64,000 nucleotides of DNA from Leifsonia shinshuensis (GCF_014217625.1 NZ_CP043641.1:868001-932000), one strand, 5' to 3'; numbered from the stretch's first letter, positions 8,880 through 18,271 are shown. Made by a program: numbers and translations. Notes: generated from the sequence alone by a model not told the origin.

Positions 8880-9627
8880 GGCTCCACGACTGCCGGCGGA
8901 TGAGGGTGTGTCCGCGCCGCGTCGTCAGCCGCGTCCACGGCCCAGTCTCCAGGATCGCGACCGGCTCCCCCGCGGCCAGGAACCCCAGGCTCTCCGCCGC
9001 GAAGGCCGCACCGGCCGGGACGTACTCCAGCTCATCGATGGGACGGCCCCACACCTCGGCGCGCACGCGCTGGACGAGCTGTTCGCCCGTCCCCGTCGGC
9101 ACGGCGTCCGCCACCTCGGCGATGCCGGCCGCCGCCGTCGCCTGCAGCAGCTCGAAGTTCGTCTCGCCGACCTGCCGCCAGCCGCCGCGGGGCGGTGAGA
9201 TGCCCGCCCAGGTCACGGAGGGCGCCTCCATTGGCAGGCGCACCTCCAGCGGTGCGCTCTCCACGGCCCCGTCGACCGCGCCGGACTCGTCGCCGTCGCG
9301 GCCCTCCTCCTCGACCGCACCGGTCTCGGAGGCAGCCGCCGCGCTCTCCGCAGCCTCGCGCACCCGCGCGAGCCGGTCGAGCAGCGAGCGGATCGGGACG
9401 ACCACGTCGAACTCCACATCGTTCCCGGTCAGGAACGTGCGCAGCCCGAGCACGGTCGGCGTCTGGTCGAGCAGCCCCCTCGGGTAGAGGATGGCGGTGT
9501 ACACGGCGAGCACGCCCGATCCTGCGATCAGGCGCACCGACCCTTCCTCGACGCGGGCGGCGCGCGACAGGTACGTCTGCAGGTCGGCGGCGGCGAGGGT
9601 GTCCTGGAGGGAAAACGACTGGCTCAT
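8869..9627 (-). CDS. SseB-family-like hypothetical protein
   Basis: A 252-residue soluble acidic protein with no signal peptide. Its N-terminal half (LQTYLSRAARVEEGSVRLIAGSGVLAVYTAILYPRG, split here by family comparison) resembles actinobacterial proteins annotated as SseB family. A low-complexity Glu/Ala/Asp stretch (about residues 92-130) separates this from a C-terminal domain. Function is not known. GAGGGCAG lies just before the ATG. The stop codon falls inside the third unit of a 19-bp tandem repeat, so the 3' end may have been shaped by repeat expansion. It diverges from tesB. Confidence 0.7.
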   Translation of the reverse strand: MSQSFSLQDTLAAADLQTYLSRAARVEEGSVRLIAGSGVLAVYTAILYPRGLLDQTPTVLGLRTFLTGNDVEFDVVVPIRSLLDRLARVREAAESAAAASETGAVEEEGRDGDESGAVDGAVESAPLEVRLPMEAPSVTWAGISPPRGGWRQVGETNFELLQATAAAGIAEVADAVPTGTGEQLVQRVRAEVWGRPIDELEYVPAGAAFAAESLGFLAAGEPVAILETGPWTRLTTRRGHTLIRRQSWSLRG

Positions 9628-9666
9628 CTGCCCTCTAAGCTACTAGAGACCCCGGACGGAGACACT

Positions 9667-10551
9667 GTGACAGAGCCCCTGGAATCGCTGCTCGCCGCGC
9701 TCGACCTCACCGACACCGGCGCCCGGACAAGCGAGGACATCTTCACCGGGCCTTCCCAGTGGATGCCGCTGGGCCGCGTGTTCGGCGGTCAGGTGCTCGC
9801 CCAGTCCATCGTGGCGGCGACCCGAACGGTCTCCGACGACCGCAGCATCCACTCGATGCACGGGTACTTCCTGCGGCCCGGCGATGTCAACTATCCGATC
9901 ACCTTCTCCGTCGACCGCATCCACGACGGGCGCTCGTTCTCCACCCGGCGCACGCAGGCCTACCAGAACGGGCTGCCGATCCTGTCGATGATCGCCTCGT
10001 TCCAGGACGACGACGAAGGCCTGGAGCACCAGGTCGCCATGCCGCTGGACCTGCCCGACCCCGAGACGCTGCCGAACTCGGCGGCGACGCTGGAGGACGT
10101 CGAGCACCCGGTCGCGCAGTACTGGGCGAGTCAGCGCCCCTTCGACATGCGGCACGTGCCCTCGCCGATCTACCTGTCGGTCGAGGGCGCACACGTCGCC
10201 CACCAGGCCGTCTGGTTCCGCTCGATCGGCGACCTCCCGGACGACCCCGCGCTGCATCGCGCGGCGCTCGCCTACGCCAGCGACTACACGATCATGGAGT
10301 CCGTCATGCGCCGGCACGGCGTCGCCTGGGCGACCCCCGGCCTCAAGGCGGCGAGCCTGGACCACGCGATGTGGTGGCACCGGCCGGCCCGCGTGGACGA
10401 GTGGCTGCTCTACACGCAGGAGTCGCCGAGCGCGAACGGCGGCCGCGGGCTGGCCCTCGGCCGGATCTTCAGCCGCGACGGCCGCCTCGTGGCGAGTGTC
10501 GCCCAGGAGGCCACCATCCGCGTCCCCGACGCGGCCAAGCTTCGCGACTGA
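9667..10551 (+). CDS. tesB: Acyl-CoA thioesterase II
   Basis: A 294-residue double hot-dog thioesterase hydrolysing acyl-CoA to free acid and CoA in the cytoplasm. The first hot-dog contains MPLGRVFGGQVLAQS (about residues 34-48) and the HSMHGYFLRPGD segment typical of TesB. The second half contains LDHAMWWHRPARVDEWLLY with the catalytic-type Asp/His region. Length and architecture match TesB. Starts at GTG with GGAG about 8 nt upstream. Convergent with the anti-sigma gene, sharing a bidirectional hairpin. Confidence 0.92.
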   Translation: MTEPLESLLAALDLTDTGARTSEDIFTGPSQWMPLGRVFGGQVLAQSIVAATRTVSDDRSIHSMHGYFLRPGDVNYPITFSVDRIHDGRSFSTRRTQAYQNGLPILSMIASFQDDDEGLEHQVAMPLDLPDPETLPNSAATLEDVEHPVAQYWASQRPFDMRHVPSPIYLSVEGAHVAHQAVWFRSIGDLPDDPALHRAALAYASDYTIMESVMRRHGVAWATPGLKAASLDHAMWWHRPARVDEWLLYTQESPSANGGRGLALGRIFSRDGRLVASVAQEATIRVPDAAKLRD

Positions 10552-10580
10552 GCGGCTGACCGCCGAAGGCGTCGGCTCAG
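10548..10580. terminator. Probable bidirectional terminator hairpin
   Basis: CTGAGC at 10548-10553 pairs with GCTCAG at 10575-10580, with an inner GACCGCC/GGCGTC stem around a GAA loop and a small bulge. It spans the 25 bp between convergent tesB and the anti-sigma gene, overlapping the end of both. There is no clear T run. Confidence 0.5.
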
Positions 10581-11269
10581 CCGAACGTGCTGCGCAGCAG
10601 CACCGTCCCGTTGGCCGCCGACCTGATGTCGATCGCGGCGATGTCGGCGACCGGCACGCTCGTCGTCGCCGCGGGCTCGACCACGGTCCCCTCGGTCGCC
10701 GTCCACGTCGAGATCTGGGTCTGGTGGCCGGACTTGTCGGTGACGACCATCGCGTAGGTCCAGGTGCGGCCTCCGTCGTCGCCGCCCACCTTCGCGTAGG
10801 CGCAACGCGAGTCGATCCGGGTTCCCCACGGTTCGGACGTCAGGTGGAGGTCGGCGGACAGCGCGCTCGGCTCCACCTGCTCCATCGCGACGCTGGTGCC
10901 CGCAGGCGAGCCGGGCTCCAGCGCTGGGACGGCGATCGCGATGGCCCCCACGAGCACGGCCGCCGCCGCAGCGGCGAGACCGCCCACCAGCCAGCGCGAC
11001 CGCCGTCTGCGCCGCCGGGCGGCGTCCAGCAGCGACGGAAGCACCTCCGCGCCGAGCCCGGCGTCCTGCGGCGCCTCCTCGTCGAGCAGTGCGAACGCCT
11101 GCTCACGGGGCACCCGGCCGAGCAGCCCCGGCATGCCGGCGAGCTCGGCGACCGCGGCAGAGCAGCGCCCGCACTCGCGCAGGTGCTCCTCGAACTGCTT
11201 GCGCTCGTTCGGAGCCAGGGCGCCGAGCACGTAGGCGGCGTCCCAGGTGGCGAACTCGTCGTGGTTCAT
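10577..11269 (-). CDS. Anti-sigma factor, RskA family
   Basis: A 230-residue single-pass membrane protein. The cytoplasmic N-terminus carries a zinc-associated anti-sigma motif (His29-x3-Cys33-x2-Cys36 in EEHLRECGRCS). A basic run (RRRRRRSR, about 86-92) precedes one membrane helix (about 93-115), and the remainder is an extracytoplasmic RskA-like domain. It should hold the sigma factor encoded just upstream inactive until regulated proteolysis. I chose ATG 11269 because it overlaps the sigma stop codon (ATGA); the longer open frame upstream is only sigma-gene shadow. Confidence 0.88.
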   Translation of the reverse strand: MNHDEFATWDAAYVLGALAPNERKQFEEHLRECGRCSAAVAELAGMPGLLGRVPREQAFALLDEEAPQDAGLGAEVLPSLLDAARRRRRRSRWLVGGLAAAAAAVLVGAIAIAVPALEPGSPAGTSVAMEQVEPSALSADLHLTSEPWGTRIDSRCAYAKVGGDDGGRTWTYAMVVTDKSGHQTQISTWTATEGTVVEPAATTSVPVADIAAIDIRSAANGTVLLRSTFG

Positions 11270-11778
11270 CGCTCCGTCACCCCTCTCTCCTGCAGTGCGA
11301 GCCGCATGGCCCGGAGGCCGTAGTGCAGCCGCGACTTGACCGTGCCCTCCGGGATCTCCAGCTCCCGCGAGATCTCGGCGATGGACCTGCCGCCGTAGTA
11401 CGCGTGGACGATCACCGCGCGGTGCTCGTCGGAAATCTCCGCCAGTGCGTCCGAGACGAGCCATGCGTCGAGGACGGCGTCCGCGCCGTCGTCCTGCGAC
11501 GGCCGCTCCGGGAGGGTGTCGGTGCCGAACTCGTGCTGCGAGTGCGCGCTCCGCTTGTCGTCGATGACGATGTTGCGGGCGACGGTGAAGAGCCAGGCGC
11601 GCGCCGACTGCTGGGTCTGATCCAGCACCGCTGGCTTGCGCCAGGCGCGCAACAGGGTCTCCTGCACGACGTCGTCGGCCATCGCTCGGTCGCCGGTGAG
11701 GTGGACGACGTAACGCCACACCGCCTGCGCGTGCTGGTCGTGCAGCTCCCGCAGCAGGCGTGCGTCCTCATCCGGCAT
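11266..11778 (-). CDS. sigK: ECF RNA polymerase sigma factor, SigK type
   Basis: A 170-residue ECF sigma factor. Region 2 contains AMADDVVQETLLRAWRKP and the RAWLFTVARNIVIDDKR segment; region 4 has ISDEHRAVIVHAYYGGRS followed by the EIPEGTVKSRLHYGLRAM helix-turn-helix. I chose ATG 11778 because a perfect ribosome site (AAGGAGGTGA, 11781-11790 on the opposite strand) lies just before it; an upstream in-frame GTG at 11793 would sit inside that site. Translationally coupled to its anti-sigma factor. SigK targets in mycobacteria include envelope-redox genes; here a Rieske lipoprotein gene lies divergently, a possible target. Confidence 0.9.
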   Translation of the reverse strand: MPDEDARLLRELHDQHAQAVWRYVVHLTGDRAMADDVVQETLLRAWRKPAVLDQTQQSARAWLFTVARNIVIDDKRSAHSQHEFGTDTLPERPSQDDGADAVLDAWLVSDALAEISDEHRAVIVHAYYGGRSIAEISRELEIPEGTVKSRLHYGLRAMRLALQERGVTER

Positions 11779-11780
11779 GG

Positions 11781-11790
11781 TCACCTCCTT
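11781..11790 (-). promoter_or_regulatory. Ribosome-binding site that fixes the sigK start
   Basis: AAGGAGGTGA on the minus strand is fully complementary to the 16S anti-SD core and sits 2 nt from ATG 11778 by its last base (5 to 8 nt from the GGAGG core). It overlaps the alternative GTG start, which is therefore rejected. Confidence 0.85.
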
Positions 11791-11902
11791 CACTAACCAC
11801 GGAGCCGGCGATGGAATGGTTCAGAACGCCATGAGTGAACCGGGCTGTTCTCCGTCTCGTGCCTACGCTAGGAGAAAGCACTGCCGACCGGGAGGATCCA
11901 CG

Positions 11903-12340
11903 ATGACCGAATCCGCGCCGCTGACGCGCCGCACCCTCGTCCAGATCGGCGGCGTGTCCGCAGCAGGCGCGGGGGCGCTGCTGCTGGCGGCATGCACGCC
12001 GCAGGGCTCTGGCGCGTCCGGCGACGGTTCGGGGAACGGGAACGGCGGCTCGGCCACCGTCGCTCTGTCGTCCATCCCGGTCGGCGGCGCTGTCTCCGCT
12101 CAGCTCGGCTCGACGCCGATCGTCGTCGCGCAGCCGTCCGCCGGAACGGTCGTCGCGTTCAGCGCGGTGTGCACGCATGCGGGCTGCACGGTGGCACCGC
12201 AGGGCAAGGAGTTCGACTGCCCGTGCCACGGATCGCGCTTCGACGGGACGACCGGCGACGTCATCAACGGCCCCGCGAGCACCCCGCTGACGAAGCTGAA
12301 GGCGAACATCTCCGGAGACAAGGTCACCGTCACCCAGTAG
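11903..12340 (+). CDS. Rieske [2Fe-2S] lipoprotein
   Basis: A 145-residue exported iron-sulfur protein. The N-terminus has a twin-arginine-like TRRTLVQ (residues 8-14) and a lipobox ending at Cys31 (LLLAAC), so it is likely Tat-exported and lipid-anchored. A Ser/Gly linker (34-50) leads to the Rieske fold with cluster ligands Cys90/His92 and Cys106/His109, and the disulfide pair Cys95/Cys108. It is probably an electron carrier, but no oxidase or reductase partner is adjacent. GGAGGA lies 6 nt before the ATG. Diverges from the sigK-rskA operon. Confidence 0.9.
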   Translation: MTESAPLTRRTLVQIGGVSAAGAGALLLAACTPQGSGASGDGSGNGNGGSATVALSSIPVGGAVSAQLGSTPIVVAQPSAGTVVAFSAVCTHAGCTVAPQGKEFDCPCHGSRFDGTTGDVINGPASTPLTKLKANISGDKVTVTQ

Positions 12341-12353
12341 CGCCACCGTCGAG

Positions 12354-12402
12354 GGGCACGTAAACGCCCCTAAAACGCGGGTTTAGGGGCGTTTACGTGC
12401 CC
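12354..12402. terminator. Perfect 21-bp hairpin between convergent genes
   Basis: The arm at 12354-12374 is exactly complementary to 12382-12402, with a 7-nt loop ACGCGGG. It contains a GGGGCGTTTACGTGCCC motif. It lies between the Rieske gene and a minus-strand thioesterase and can end both transcripts. The arm is unusually long and A/T-containing for a simple terminator and has no proper T run, so it may be a repeat-family element reused as a terminator. Confidence 0.75.
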
Positions 12403-12423
12403 TTCGGCGCCAGAGAGACGCGC

Positions 12424-12891
12424 TCAGCGCTTGGTGAACTGGACGGGGTCGTCGAGGTAGGGGGTCCAGGCGGCGCGCTCGCGGTCGTTGATGCGGCGCG
12501 GCCGCTGGGTCGCGGCGTCGACCAGCACGATGGTGGTCGCCGCGCGCGAGAACATCGTGCGCGGCTCGGCCCACTCCGGCGTCCACACCTCGTAGTTGAC
12601 CTCCAGGCTCGCTCCGCCCAGCCTGCCGAGCCAGAGCTGCACGTCGAGCGGCTGTCGCAGGTACGGGATGGGCGCGACGTACTCGATCTCCTGCCGCGCG
12701 ATCAGGGTGAGCGTGTCCGCGCCCGGTGTCCCGTCGAGCACGGCGGTGGAGCCGCCGACCGCGTGCTCGTCGCTCGACCAGAACGCCTCGATGCGCGCCT
12801 CCTCCAGGAGGCGCAGCATCGCGGCGTTGTTCACGTGGCCGTACGCGTCGAGGTCGCTCCAGCGGAGCTTGATCGGAACGTGCAGTCGCAT
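12424..12891 (-). CDS. Acyl-CoA thioesterase, 4HBT hot-dog family
   Basis: A 155-residue single hot-dog protein with the 4HBT signature RWSDLDAYGHVNNAAML (residues 10-26; Asp15 is the expected catalytic acid, His19-Val-Asn-Asn conserved). Such proteins hydrolyse acyl- or aroyl-CoA; the substrate cannot be told. It lies 8 bp downstream of ettA on the same strand and is probably transcribed with it. Confidence 0.87.
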   Translation of the reverse strand: MRLHVPIKLRWSDLDAYGHVNNAAMLRLLEEARIEAFWSSDEHAVGGSTAVLDGTPGADTLTLIARQEIEYVAPIPYLRQPLDVQLWLGRLGGASLEVNYEVWTPEWAEPRTMFSRAATTIVLVDAATQRPRRINDRERAAWTPYLDDPVQFTKR

Positions 12892-12898
12892 GGCGGCG

Positions 12899-14581
<1,683 letters not shown>

Positions 14582-14615
14582 TCTTCTTCCTGAACTCCCT
14601 GTCTTGGACTCGCCG

Positions 14616-14657
14616 GGCTCGCAGCCCTGGGCTCGGAACCCTGGGCTCGAAGCCCTG
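14616..14657. repeat. Tandem repeat, three 14-bp units (hairpin-forming)
   Basis: Units at 14616-14629, 14630-14643 and 14644-14657 follow GGCTCGNARCCCTG. With the preceding G each can fold as GGGCT-N3-AGCCC or a close variant. They lie in the 93 bp between the minus-strand lipoprotein stop and the ettA start. Confidence 0.8.
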
Positions 14658-14674
14658 TACGAGGATACCGGGAA

Positions 14675-15175
14675 CTACCAGTCGATCGGCCGGGTCTGGC
14701 CGATCAGGCAGCCTCCGGTCGCGAGGGCCGGGCTGGTGAGACTCGTGTAGCCGCCGGAGTCCGGCCCGTACTGGCCGATCACGCAGCTGTCTCCGAATTT
14801 GACGGAGAACTGGATGGAGGGCGCCGTGAGCCCGATCGTGGTCGTGTCCGGCGTGAGCTGCATGTCCGCCTTCGTGAACCCGGCCGCCACCAGCCCGTCG
14901 ATGAAGTCGCGCCCCTTCGCACCCGGCTTGGCCGCGATCGTCGCCTGATTCACCTTGTCGAAGTACGGCTGGTTCGCAGCGGCGGTCCCGCCGGGCACGA
15001 GCACGGGGGCCGCGCTCGCGGTCGGCGTCGGCGTAGCCGAGTCCGACGCCGTCGTGTGCGGCGCGGGATCGGTCGACGCCGAGGGGTGGGCCCCGGTACA
15101 CGCGCTCAGCAGCAGCGCCGCCGCGACGGCCGCACCCGCGAGAAAGGCGGCGGCGGGTCGGGCGGGCGCTCTCAT
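14675..15175 (-). CDS. Putative lipoprotein, DUF6993-like
   Basis: A 166-residue exported protein with a signal peptide ending in a lipobox (LLLSAC, about residues 20-25) and a Ser/Thr/Pro/Ala-rich linker. A compact C-terminal domain has two Cys residues (FGDSCVIGQYGPDSGG and TGGCLIGQ) that could form a disulfide. Function unknown; it resembles conserved actinobacterial lipoproteins. I prefer ATG 15175 over GTG 15184 because TAGGGT at 15183-15188 lies 7 nt before it, a leaderless arrangement that would exclude the GTG. That box begins with the TAG stop of ssb. Confidence 0.75.
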   Translation of the reverse strand: MRAPARPAAAFLAGAAVAAALLLSACTGAHPSASTDPAPHTTASDSATPTPTASAAPVLVPGGTAAANQPYFDKVNQATIAAKPGAKGRDFIDGLVAAGFTKADMQLTPDTTTIGLTAPSIQFSVKFGDSCVIGQYGPDSGGYTSLTSPALATGGCLIGQTRPIDW

Positions 15176-15182
15176 GCTGTCC

Positions 15183-15188
15183 ACCCTA
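15183..15188 (-). promoter_or_regulatory. -10 box TAGGGT overlapping ssb stop codon
   Basis: The minus-strand hexamer TAGGGT begins with the TAG stop of the SSB gene and ends 7 nt before ATG 15175, giving a leaderless start for the lipoprotein. Confidence 0.5.
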
Positions 15189-15644
15189 GGGCCCGGCGCC
15201 TGTGGGATCTCCCTGACCTGCTGCGGGATCCGGCCGCTCTCCTGGCGCGTCTGACACAGCTCCGCCCGCGGCAGGCAGGCGGATCCCGGCCGTGGACCGC
15301 GTGAACTCGCTGCGCCCCCAGGTCAGGTCGTGCCCGATCGCCTCCGCCTCGATCTCCACGGTCACGCCGAGCTGTTCACCCTCCCAATCGCGCACGCACA
15401 GCCTCCCGGACACCAGGAGCGGGTCGCCGCGCGCGATGCACGCCGCCGCGCTCACCGCGAGTTCGTCGAACGCCGTCACCGTGAACCAGTTGGAGGGCGC
15501 GTCCGGCACCGTCGCTCCCGAGCGGCGTTCGCGCCTCCGGTCGTTCGTCACGAGCCGGAAGCTCGTGATCGGCGCCCCCGCCTCCGGCACGATGTGCCGC
15601 GGGCTCGTCGCCACCGTGCCCCGTACCGCCACCGTCTCCGTCAT
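15186..15644 (-). CDS. ssb: Single-stranded DNA-binding protein (SSB paralogue)
   Basis: A 152-residue OB-fold protein. The core resembles SSB: TVAVRGTVATSPRH at the N-terminus, SNWFTVTAFDELAVSAAACIARGDPLLVSGRLCVRDWE in the middle, then a short Pro/Gly/Ala tail. It lacks the acidic DDDIPF-like tip of the housekeeping SSB, so it is likely a secondary SSB used in recombination or competence-type processes. Start ATG 15644 is set by GGGGGAG a few nt upstream; the longer frame is not needed. Confidence 0.83.
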   Translation of the reverse strand: MTETVAVRGTVATSPRHIVPEAGAPITSFRLVTNDRRRERRSGATVPDAPSNWFTVTAFDELAVSAAACIARGDPLLVSGRLCVRDWEGEQLGVTVEIEAEAIGHDLTWGRSEFTRSTAGIRLPAAGGAVSDAPGERPDPAAGQGDPTGAGP

Positions 15645-15757
15645 GTCTCCCCCGTTTCCGCGGCCTCCGGTGAGGCCCTGCGTCAACCATGACCGACGCG
15701 CAACCCGCACAGCGCGGGAAGCGGAGATCAGTGGAGAACGCGCGAAACCGGCGGCCT

Positions 15758-15829
15758 GTGCAGGAGGATCACGCCGTGCAGGAGGATCGCGCCGTGCAGG
15801 AGGATCACGCCGCGCAGGCGGATCACGCC
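15758..15829. repeat. Tandem repeat, four 18-bp units
   Basis: Units at 15758-15775, 15776-15793, 15794-15811 and 15812-15829; consensus GTGCAGGAGGATCACGCC. Units 1 and 3 are identical; units 2 and 4 differ by one and two bases. They sit 12 bp downstream of the msrA stop and ahead of ssb. An open plus-strand reading through them (VQEDHA repeats) has no gene-like context. Confidence 0.9.
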
Positions 15830-15840
15830 GGACAGACGGT

Positions 15841-16368
15841 TCAGGCCGCGACCACGTACGGCGCGTACGACGCCCGGATCTTGTTCACCTTGGGCAGCGC
15901 GACCGCGAGGCAGTAGCCCTGGCCCGGGTTCTTGGCGAAGAAGTCCTGGTGGTAGTCCTCCGCGCGGTAGAACGGCCCGAGCGGCTCGATCGTGGTCACG
16001 ATCCCGCCCTCCCAGTACTCGGACGCCCGGTCGCGCGCGGCCTCGAACAGCGCACACTGCTCCTCGCCGTCGTAGAACATCGCCGAGCGGTACTGCGTGC
16101 CGACATCGGCGCCCTGGCGGTCGAGCTGCCGCGGGTCGTGCAGCGTGAAGAAGACGTCGAGGATGACGTCGGCCGGGATGACCTCCGGGTCGAAGGTCAC
16201 GGCGACCGCCTCGGCGTGCCCGGTCGTGCCGGTGCACACCTCCTCGTAGCTGGGGTCGACGGTCGTGCCGCCGGTGTAGCCGGACACCACGTCCTGCACG
16301 CCGCGGAGCACACGGTAGACGGCGTCGAGGCACCAGAAGCACCCGCCGGCGACAACGAAAGTCTGCAT
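15841..16368 (-). CDS. msrA: Peptide methionine sulfoxide reductase A
   Basis: A 175-residue MsrA that reduces methionine-S-sulfoxide in proteins and free Met. The active-site motif GGCFWC has catalytic Cys10 and nearby Cys13; a further Cys in GQGYC near the C-terminus is the likely resolving residue. YRSAMFY and the EDYHQDFF segment are conserved MsrA signatures. ATG 16368 is preceded by AAAGGGATGG; the in-frame ATG 11 codons earlier has no such site. The gene stands alone, with tandem repeats immediately downstream. Confidence 0.94.
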   Translation of the reverse strand: MQTFVVAGGCFWCLDAVYRVLRGVQDVVSGYTGGTTVDPSYEEVCTGTTGHAEAVAVTFDPEVIPADVILDVFFTLHDPRQLDRQGADVGTQYRSAMFYDGEEQCALFEAARDRASEYWEGGIVTTIEPLGPFYRAEDYHQDFFAKNPGQGYCLAVALPKVNKIRASYAPYVVAA

Positions 16369-16499
16369 CGGTCCATCCCTTTCGATCGGTCCGGCCTCCA
16401 TTCTGCTACGAGCCCGGCCGGCGCGAGGTTCGCAGCGGGATGCGCGACACAGCGCCGCCGCTGCCCGGACGGAACGGTCCGCCCCGTTACCATCACCGC

Positions 16500-17318
16500 A
16501 TGCAGTGGTGGAATGACTTCGTCGATTGGCTCAACTCGTCGGCCGCGCAGCCCGCGGTCTTCAATGCGGCGGTCCTCGCGATCGCCGTCATCGTCTCCGG
16601 TCTGCTCGCGGCGTGGATCGCGCGCGGCGCCCTCCGTGGACTCCTCTCCCGCACCGATCGTCAGCAGAAGGCGAGCGCGATCGCCGCGCTCGTGGATGCT
16701 GCGACCGAGGCGTCCGTGTGGAACTCGCTGACCCCGGCCGAGCAGGTGCTCTCCGACCGCGCCGTCGGCCAGGCCGACATCCTCGTGCGGCTCCTGCCGA
16801 TCAAGGGCGCCGGTATCGCCGCCACCTGGGCGGGTCACCAGCTCGCCGAGATGAAGCGCGCCTCCGCGACCTTCGGCTACCAGCTCGACCCGGCCGTCGC
16901 GGAGTTCCGCGACCGGCTCATCGAGTGGCAGAACAAGCCGGGCCGCGCGCGCCGCATCTTCCAGGGCGACCTGGAGCGCTGGCGCTTCGAGAGCGCCGAC
17001 CCGGGCAACTCGGTACTGGCCCAGCAGGACGCCTGGGTGGCGCAGCAGCACCACGAGCAGTACGCGGCGCCGGCAGTTCCCGCCACCGAGGAGACCGTTC
17101 CTGCCGCGTCGTACGCTCCGGTTGCGAGCGCTCCCGCCGCGGCCGCTCCGGAGGCCGGCGCCCCGGCTGCGCACTCCGAGGCCGCGTTCACCGCCGCGAA
17201 CTACCCCACGAACGCAGCGGCCAACGACGAGACCCCGCTTCCGGTGTCCGCCTTCGCCTCCTCCGACAATGAGAACGACACCACTCCGAACCAGCGGTAC
17301 GGCCAGCCCGTCAGCTGA
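16500..17318 (+). CDS. Membrane-anchored hypothetical protein
   Basis: A 272-residue protein with one N-terminal membrane helix (about residues 22-44, FNAAVLAIAVIVSGLLAAWI region), a cytoplasmic helical domain to about residue 175, and an Ala/Pro/Glu-rich, probably disordered C-terminus. No enzymatic motif is recognisable. TACCAT at 16488-16493 lies 6 nt before ATG, a leaderless start. A hairpin terminator follows. Similar proteins occur widely in Microbacteriaceae, but I know of no assigned role. Confidence 0.75.
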   Translation: MQWWNDFVDWLNSSAAQPAVFNAAVLAIAVIVSGLLAAWIARGALRGLLSRTDRQQKASAIAALVDAATEASVWNSLTPAEQVLSDRAVGQADILVRLLPIKGAGIAATWAGHQLAEMKRASATFGYQLDPAVAEFRDRLIEWQNKPGRARRIFQGDLERWRFESADPGNSVLAQQDAWVAQQHHEQYAAPAVPATEETVPAASYAPVASAPAAAAPEAGAPAAHSEAAFTAANYPTNAAANDETPLPVSAFASSDNENDTTPNQRYGQPVS

Positions 17319-17352
17319 CCTGAGCGCACCCGAGCCTCCCCACCGAAACGAG

Positions 17353-17385
17353 GGGGCGCCGACCAGCCGGTCGGCGCCCCTTCGT
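17353..17385 (+). terminator. Intrinsic terminator
   Basis: A perfect 12-bp stem GGGGCGCCGACC (17353-17364) with its complement at 17369-17380, loop AGCC, followed by TTCGT. It serves the membrane protein gene upstream and possibly convergent nadE. Confidence 0.8.
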
Positions 17386-17416
17386 CGTTCACGCGTCGCG
17401 CGCGGGAGGTCGCGGA

Positions 17417-18259
17417 TCAGCGGCTGTAGTCGCCGCGCGTCGTCCACCAGTCGTCGAACATGCTCGCCGGCACCCGGCGCTTGTGCTCGGTCGCCAGGTA
17501 GCGGGTCTCGATCGCCGACGCGATCTCGTCGGCGACGTCCTGGCCCTCCAGGAAGTCGTCGATGTCGCTGTACTCGATGCCGAGGTTCGCCTCGTCGGTC
17601 TGGCCGGGGTCGAGGTCGAGGAGGTCGGCGGTGGGCGCCTTCTCGTAGAGCCGCGCCGGGGCCTCCAGGTGCTCCAGCAGCGCGCGGCCCTGGCGCTTGG
17701 TCAGGCCGCTGAGCGGGAGCACGTCGGCGCCGCCGTCGCCGTACTTGGTGAAGAAGCCCGTCACCGCCTCCGCCGCGTGGTCCGTGCCGACCACGAGCAG
17801 GCGCCGCTGGCCTGCGATGGCGTACTGCGCGACCATCCGCACCCTGGCCTTGACGTTGCCCTTGTTGAAGTCGGTCATCGCCTCGCCGACGGCGTCGCCG
17901 AACTCGGCGTCCACGCCGTCCACGCCGCGCTTGATGTTGAACTCGATGGTGCGCTGCGGCCGGATGAACGCGAGCGCGAGCTGCGCGTCGTCCTCGTCGT
18001 GCTGCACGCCGTACGGCAACCGCACCGCGATGAACTCGGCCTCGACGCCCTCCGCGGCGAGCTGCTCGACCGCGAGCTGGCAGAGCCGGCCGGCGAGGGA
18101 GGAGTCTTGCCCGCCGCTGATGCCGAGCACGAACCCGGAGGCGCCGGTCGCCCGCAGGTAGCGGACGAGGAAGTCGACGCGCTTGGCGACCTCCTCCGCG
18201 GCGTCGACGCTCGGCGTCACGTTCAGCTCGTCGATGATCCTGGCCTGGAGTTCACGCAT
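17417..18259 (-). CDS. nadE: NH3-dependent NAD+ synthetase
   Basis: A 280-residue N-type ATP pyrophosphatase that amidates deamido-NAD+ to NAD+ with ammonia. The PP-loop SGGQDSS lies at residues 48-54; the family motifs [33 protein letters not shown] and [17 protein letters not shown] bind deamido-NAD and ATP. No glutaminase domain is present, so it is the short ammonia-dependent form. ATG 18259 is supported by TATCGT at 18266-18271, 6 nt upstream (leaderless); the open frame extends over 370 codons further but only as antisense to the antiporter. Confidence 0.95.
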   Translation of the reverse strand: MRELQARIIDELNVTPSVDAAEEVAKRVDFLVRYLRATGASGFVLGISGGQDSSLAGRLCQLAVEQLAAEGVEAEFIAVRLPYGVQHDEDDAQLALAFIRPQRTIEFNIKRGVDGVDAEFGDAVGEAMTDFNKGNVKARVRMVAQYAIAGQRRLLVVGTDHAAEAVTGFFTKYGDGGADVLPLSGLTKRQGRALLEHLEAPARLYEKAPTADLLDLDPGQTDEANLGIEYSDIDDFLEGQDVADEIASAIETRYLATEHKRRVPASMFDDWWTTRGDYSR

Positions 18260-18265
18260 GCTGCC

Positions 18266-18271
18266 ACGATA
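18266..18271 (-). promoter_or_regulatory. nadE: -10 box TATCGT, leaderless nadE promoter
   Basis: TATCGT on the minus strand ends 6 nt before the nadE ATG. A second box for the divergent antiporter (TAGCAT, 18323-18328) shares the same 76-bp gap. Confidence 0.5.

Noticed and set aside
11779..11793. Longer sigK start at GTG 11793
   Set aside because: That codon lies within the AAGGAGGTGA ribosome site that positions ATG 11778.
15758..15829. CRISPR-like array
   Set aside because: The units are directly joined without spacers and are only 18 bp; no cas genes are nearby.
15689..15916. Small plus-strand gene encoding VQEDHA repeats
   Set aside because: It is the translation of the 18-bp tandem repeat running into msrA on the opposite strand; no start signal or homology expected.
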